A stretch of 53,904 nt of DNA from an uncultured Rhizobiaceae group bacterium (GTDB lineage: Bacteria; Pseudomonadota; Alphaproteobacteria; Rhizobiales; Rhizobiaceae): assembly GCA_937951645.1 (NCBI GenBank), contig CALFBM010000096.1, positions 1-53,904 on the forward strand. Reading direction: 5' to 3'. The notes under the pieces are model-generated. The model saw only the letters and a program-made list of their open reading frames with translations, was not told the origin of the DNA and did no database searches. Shown here piece by piece: positions 51,404-53,904 of the stretch (position 1 is the stretch's first letter; each line of letters opens with the position of its first letter). Position numbers and translations under genes: made by a program.

Positions 51404-53904
51404 TCACAATTCTCTTTGGTACGACAATAATTTTCTTGGGCGATTGCCCGTTCAATTGCTTTATTACCACATCTAGAGCCAAAGTTGCATCCTCTATTTC
51501 TTGTGAAGTGGCGTCTGGCTTGACTTCAAGGTCAGCACGTTTTTTGCCATTGATTTGAACTGGCAAAATAATGGTATCATCAACCGCCAGTGCATCATCA
51601 TGGACTGGCCAGGATTGTTCGGAAACCAAGCCATCAAACTCAAGCTCTTCCCAACATGTTTCAGCCAAGTGAGGCATGACAGGAGCAAAGCATTGAATGA
51701 GGAAAGACAAACCTTCCTTCATGGCGCTATCCAAATCAGGATTACTTTTCTTGACATTGCCTGCAGAAGAAAGCGTGTTTACATATTCATACAATCTTGC
51801 AATCGCGCGATTGAAACCAAGACGTTCGATATCATCACCAATGGCTTTCAAGGTTTTATGTGAAGCCTTACGGACTTCATTTGCTTTAGTGTCTTGAAGG
51901 TCGTTTGGCATATCAGCTGATTTGACATTTTCAGACCATGTTTGAACCAAACGCCAAATTCTTTGTACAAAACGATGTGCGCCTTCTGCACCTGCATCGG
52001 TCCATTCAACATCACGTTCTGGTGGTGAATCTGACAACATGAACCAGCGAGCGGTATCAGCGCCATAAGTTTGCATAATGTCATCCGGGTCAATTGTATT
52101 GCGTTTTGATTTCGACATTTTTTCAATGCCGCCAATTCTTACATCTTCACCCGTTTTTGCATGGACTGCCTTGCGGTCCTTGCCTTCACCAGAAAGAATT
52201 ATCTCTGAAGGTTGTAGCCACGCGCCATCCTTGTCGCGGTAGCTCTCATGGACAACCATGCCTTGAGTGAATAATCCCTTGAATGGTTCCTTGATATCCA
52301 TATGGCCAGTAATTGACATGGCTCTTGCAAAGAACCTTGAATAAAGCAAATGCAAAATAGCATGCTCGATACCACCAATATATTGATCTACGGGCAACCA
52401 ATGGTTTGCACCAGCGTGATCCGTTGGGTTTTTTCCCTTGGGTGTTATAAAGCGCGCAAAATACCAGGATGAATCAACAAAAGTGTCCATCGTATCTGTT
52501 TCACGAAGTGCCGCTTTACCACATGAAGGACAATTTGTATTACGCCAGGTTGGGTGACGATCCAGCGGGTTACCGGGGACGTCAAATGTGACATCTTCTG
52601 GTAGTTCAATTGGAAGGTTTCCCTTTTTTTCAGGCACAACGCCACAGTCATCGCAATGAACAACCGGGATTGGGCAACCCCAATAGCGTTGACGTGAAAT
52701 TCCCCAGTCGCGCAGGCGGAAGTTAATCTCTTCTTGCGCAAGACCACGTTCAGCCAAAACATCAATGGCTGTATTAATTGCCTGCTCTTTGCGTTGACCA
52801 GACATTGGGCCTGAATTTACCAAGATACCATCATCAATGTAGGCAACATCAGTTATTTCAACAGGACTATCAGGACTGTCATGAGTAGCAACAACAGAAG
52901 TTACTTCCAAATTGTATTTTCGTGCAAAATCCAGATCGCGCTGATCATGGGCAGGACAACCAAAAACGGCTCCTGTACCATAATCCATCAAGACAAAATT
53001 AGCAGCATATACAGGTAAGGTCTTTCCTGCGATGAAGGGGTGTGCAACGGTTAGACCTAAGTCAAAACCTTGCTTTTCTGCAGTTTCAATATCTGCAGCA
53101 GATGTTCCCATCTTTCGGCATTCCTTGATGAAGCCTTCAAGCTCTGGATTGAACTTTGCCATCTCCAATGCAATTGGATGTTCTGCTGCAATTGCCATAA
53201 AGCTTGCACCATAGAGTGTGTCCGGTCTGGTTGAAAAACAGATTAATTCAGTCTCATTGGTTCCATTTTTTCCAACCAATGGAAATTTGATTTTTGCACC
53301 ACGTGAACGACCAATCCAGTTGGACTGCATCAGCTTTACCTTTGCAGGCCATTCATCAAGACCGTCAATTGCTTCCAAAAGTTCGTCTGCATAGTCTGAG
53401 ATTTTGAAGAACCACTGTGTTAGCTCACGTTGTTCAACCTCTGCACCTGAGCGCCAGCCTTTACCGTCAATGACCTGTTCATTCGCAAGCACGGTCATGT
53501 CAACCGGATCCCAATTTACTTTTGCATTTTTACGGTAAACCAGATCATGCTTTAGAAAATCAAGGAATAATGCCTGTTGTTGTGCGTAATATTCCACATC
53601 ACAGGTTGCAAATTCGCGCGACCAATCAATTGACAACCCCATGCTTTTAAGTTGCGTGCGCATGGAGGCAATATTATCATACGTCCAGCCCTTTGGATGG
53701 GTATTGTTTTGCATCGCAGCATTTTCAGCAGGCATGCCAAATGCATCCCAACCCATTGGGTGTAGAACTTCATATCCTTTGGCTCTTTTGTAGCGAGCCA
53801 CAACATCACCCATCGTATAATTTCGAACATGCCCCATGTGAATGCGGCCTGATGGGTATGGAAACATTTCCAGCACATAGTAAGGTTCTTTACCACTCTT
53901 TACA
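51390..53904 (-). CDS. leuS: Leucyl-tRNA synthetase (N-terminus outside window)
   Basis: '[21 protein letters not shown]' HIGH-type motif, '[16 protein letters not shown]' KMSKS; open to the window edge. Confidence 0.98.
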   Translation of the reverse strand, partial: VKSGKEPYYVLEMFPYPSGRIHMGHVRNYTMGDVVARYKRAKGYEVLHPMGWDAFGMPAENAAMQNNTHPKGWTYDNIASMRTQLKSMGLSIDWSREFATCDVEYYAQQQALFLDFLKHDLVYRKNAKVNWDPVDMTVLANEQVIDGKGWRSGAEVEQRELTQWFFKISDYADELLEAIDGLDEWPAKVKLMQSNWIGRSRGAKIKFPLVGKNGTNETELICFSTRPDTLYGASFMAIAAEHPIALEMAKFNPELEGFIKECRKMGTSAADIETAEKQGFDLGLTVAHPFIAGKTLPVYAANFVLMDYGTGAVFGCPAHDQRDLDFARKYNLEVTSVVATHDSPDSPVEITDVAYIDDGILVNSGPMSGQRKEQAINTAIDVLAERGLAQEEINFRLRDWGISRQRYWGCPIPVVHCDDCGVVPEKKGNLPIELPEDVTFDVPGNPLDRHPTWRNTNCPSCGKAALRETDTMDTFVDSSWYFARFITPKGKNPTDHAGANHWLPVDQYIGGIEHAILHLLYSRFFARAMSITGHMDIKEPFKGLFTQGMVVHESYRDKDGAWLQPSEIILSGEGKDRKAVHAKTGEDVRIGGIEKMSKSKRNTIDPDDIMQTYGADTARWFMLSDSPPERDVEWTDAGAEGAHRFVQRIWRLVQTWSENVKSADMPNDLQDTKANEVRKASHKTLKAIGDDIERLGFNRAIARLYEYVNTLSSAGNVKKSNPDLDSAMKEGLSFLIQCFAPVMPHLAETCWEELEFDGLVSEQSWPVHDDALAVDDTIILPVQINGKKRADLEVKPDATSQEIEDATLALDVVIKQLNGQSPKKIIVVPKRIVNVVV

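Overview
The window is a contiguous stretch of an AT-rich alphaproteobacterial chromosome. Gene content and order look like Rhizobiales/Hyphomicrobiales (inferred from recalled synteny; no search was run). Almost all of it is dense core housekeeping gene content. Left part: rnd(partial)-lptC-lptA-lptB-rpoN-hpf, DUF1150-hsp20, glcB, L,D-transpeptidase, mmcB-like, regA/regB-type two-component pair, acuI/yhdH-like, lspA, two methyltransferases, pyrF, pmtA-like, dnaJ-dnaK. Middle: alkB-like, a divergent PAP2 / OpgB-like sulfatase-fold membrane enzyme pair, coaA-hisE-hisF-hisA-hisH-DUF2628-hisB, hslVU, DUF1402, XRE-Smr-mltA-tim44-like, fxsA-secB, dnaQ-coaE-aroE-maf-ppsR-like. Right part: hemE-hemJ-rho-mnmE-mnmG-rsmG-parA-parB, holA-lptE-leuS(partial). 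No tRNA/rRNA, CRISPR array, transposase or prophage was recognised. Main points of interest: (1) the 407-bp AT-rich ppsR/hemE divergent intergenic region, a strong candidate for the chromosomal replication origin; (2) a 35-codon ORF between hisH and hisA that encodes a second, diverged copy of the HisA N-terminus ([14 protein letters not shown]) fused to a palindromic element and coupled on both sides; (3) three parS-like sites around mnmE/mnmG/rsmG; (4) no ptsN at the usual rpoN-hpf position; (5) an unlisted 33-aa membrane microprotein ORF.
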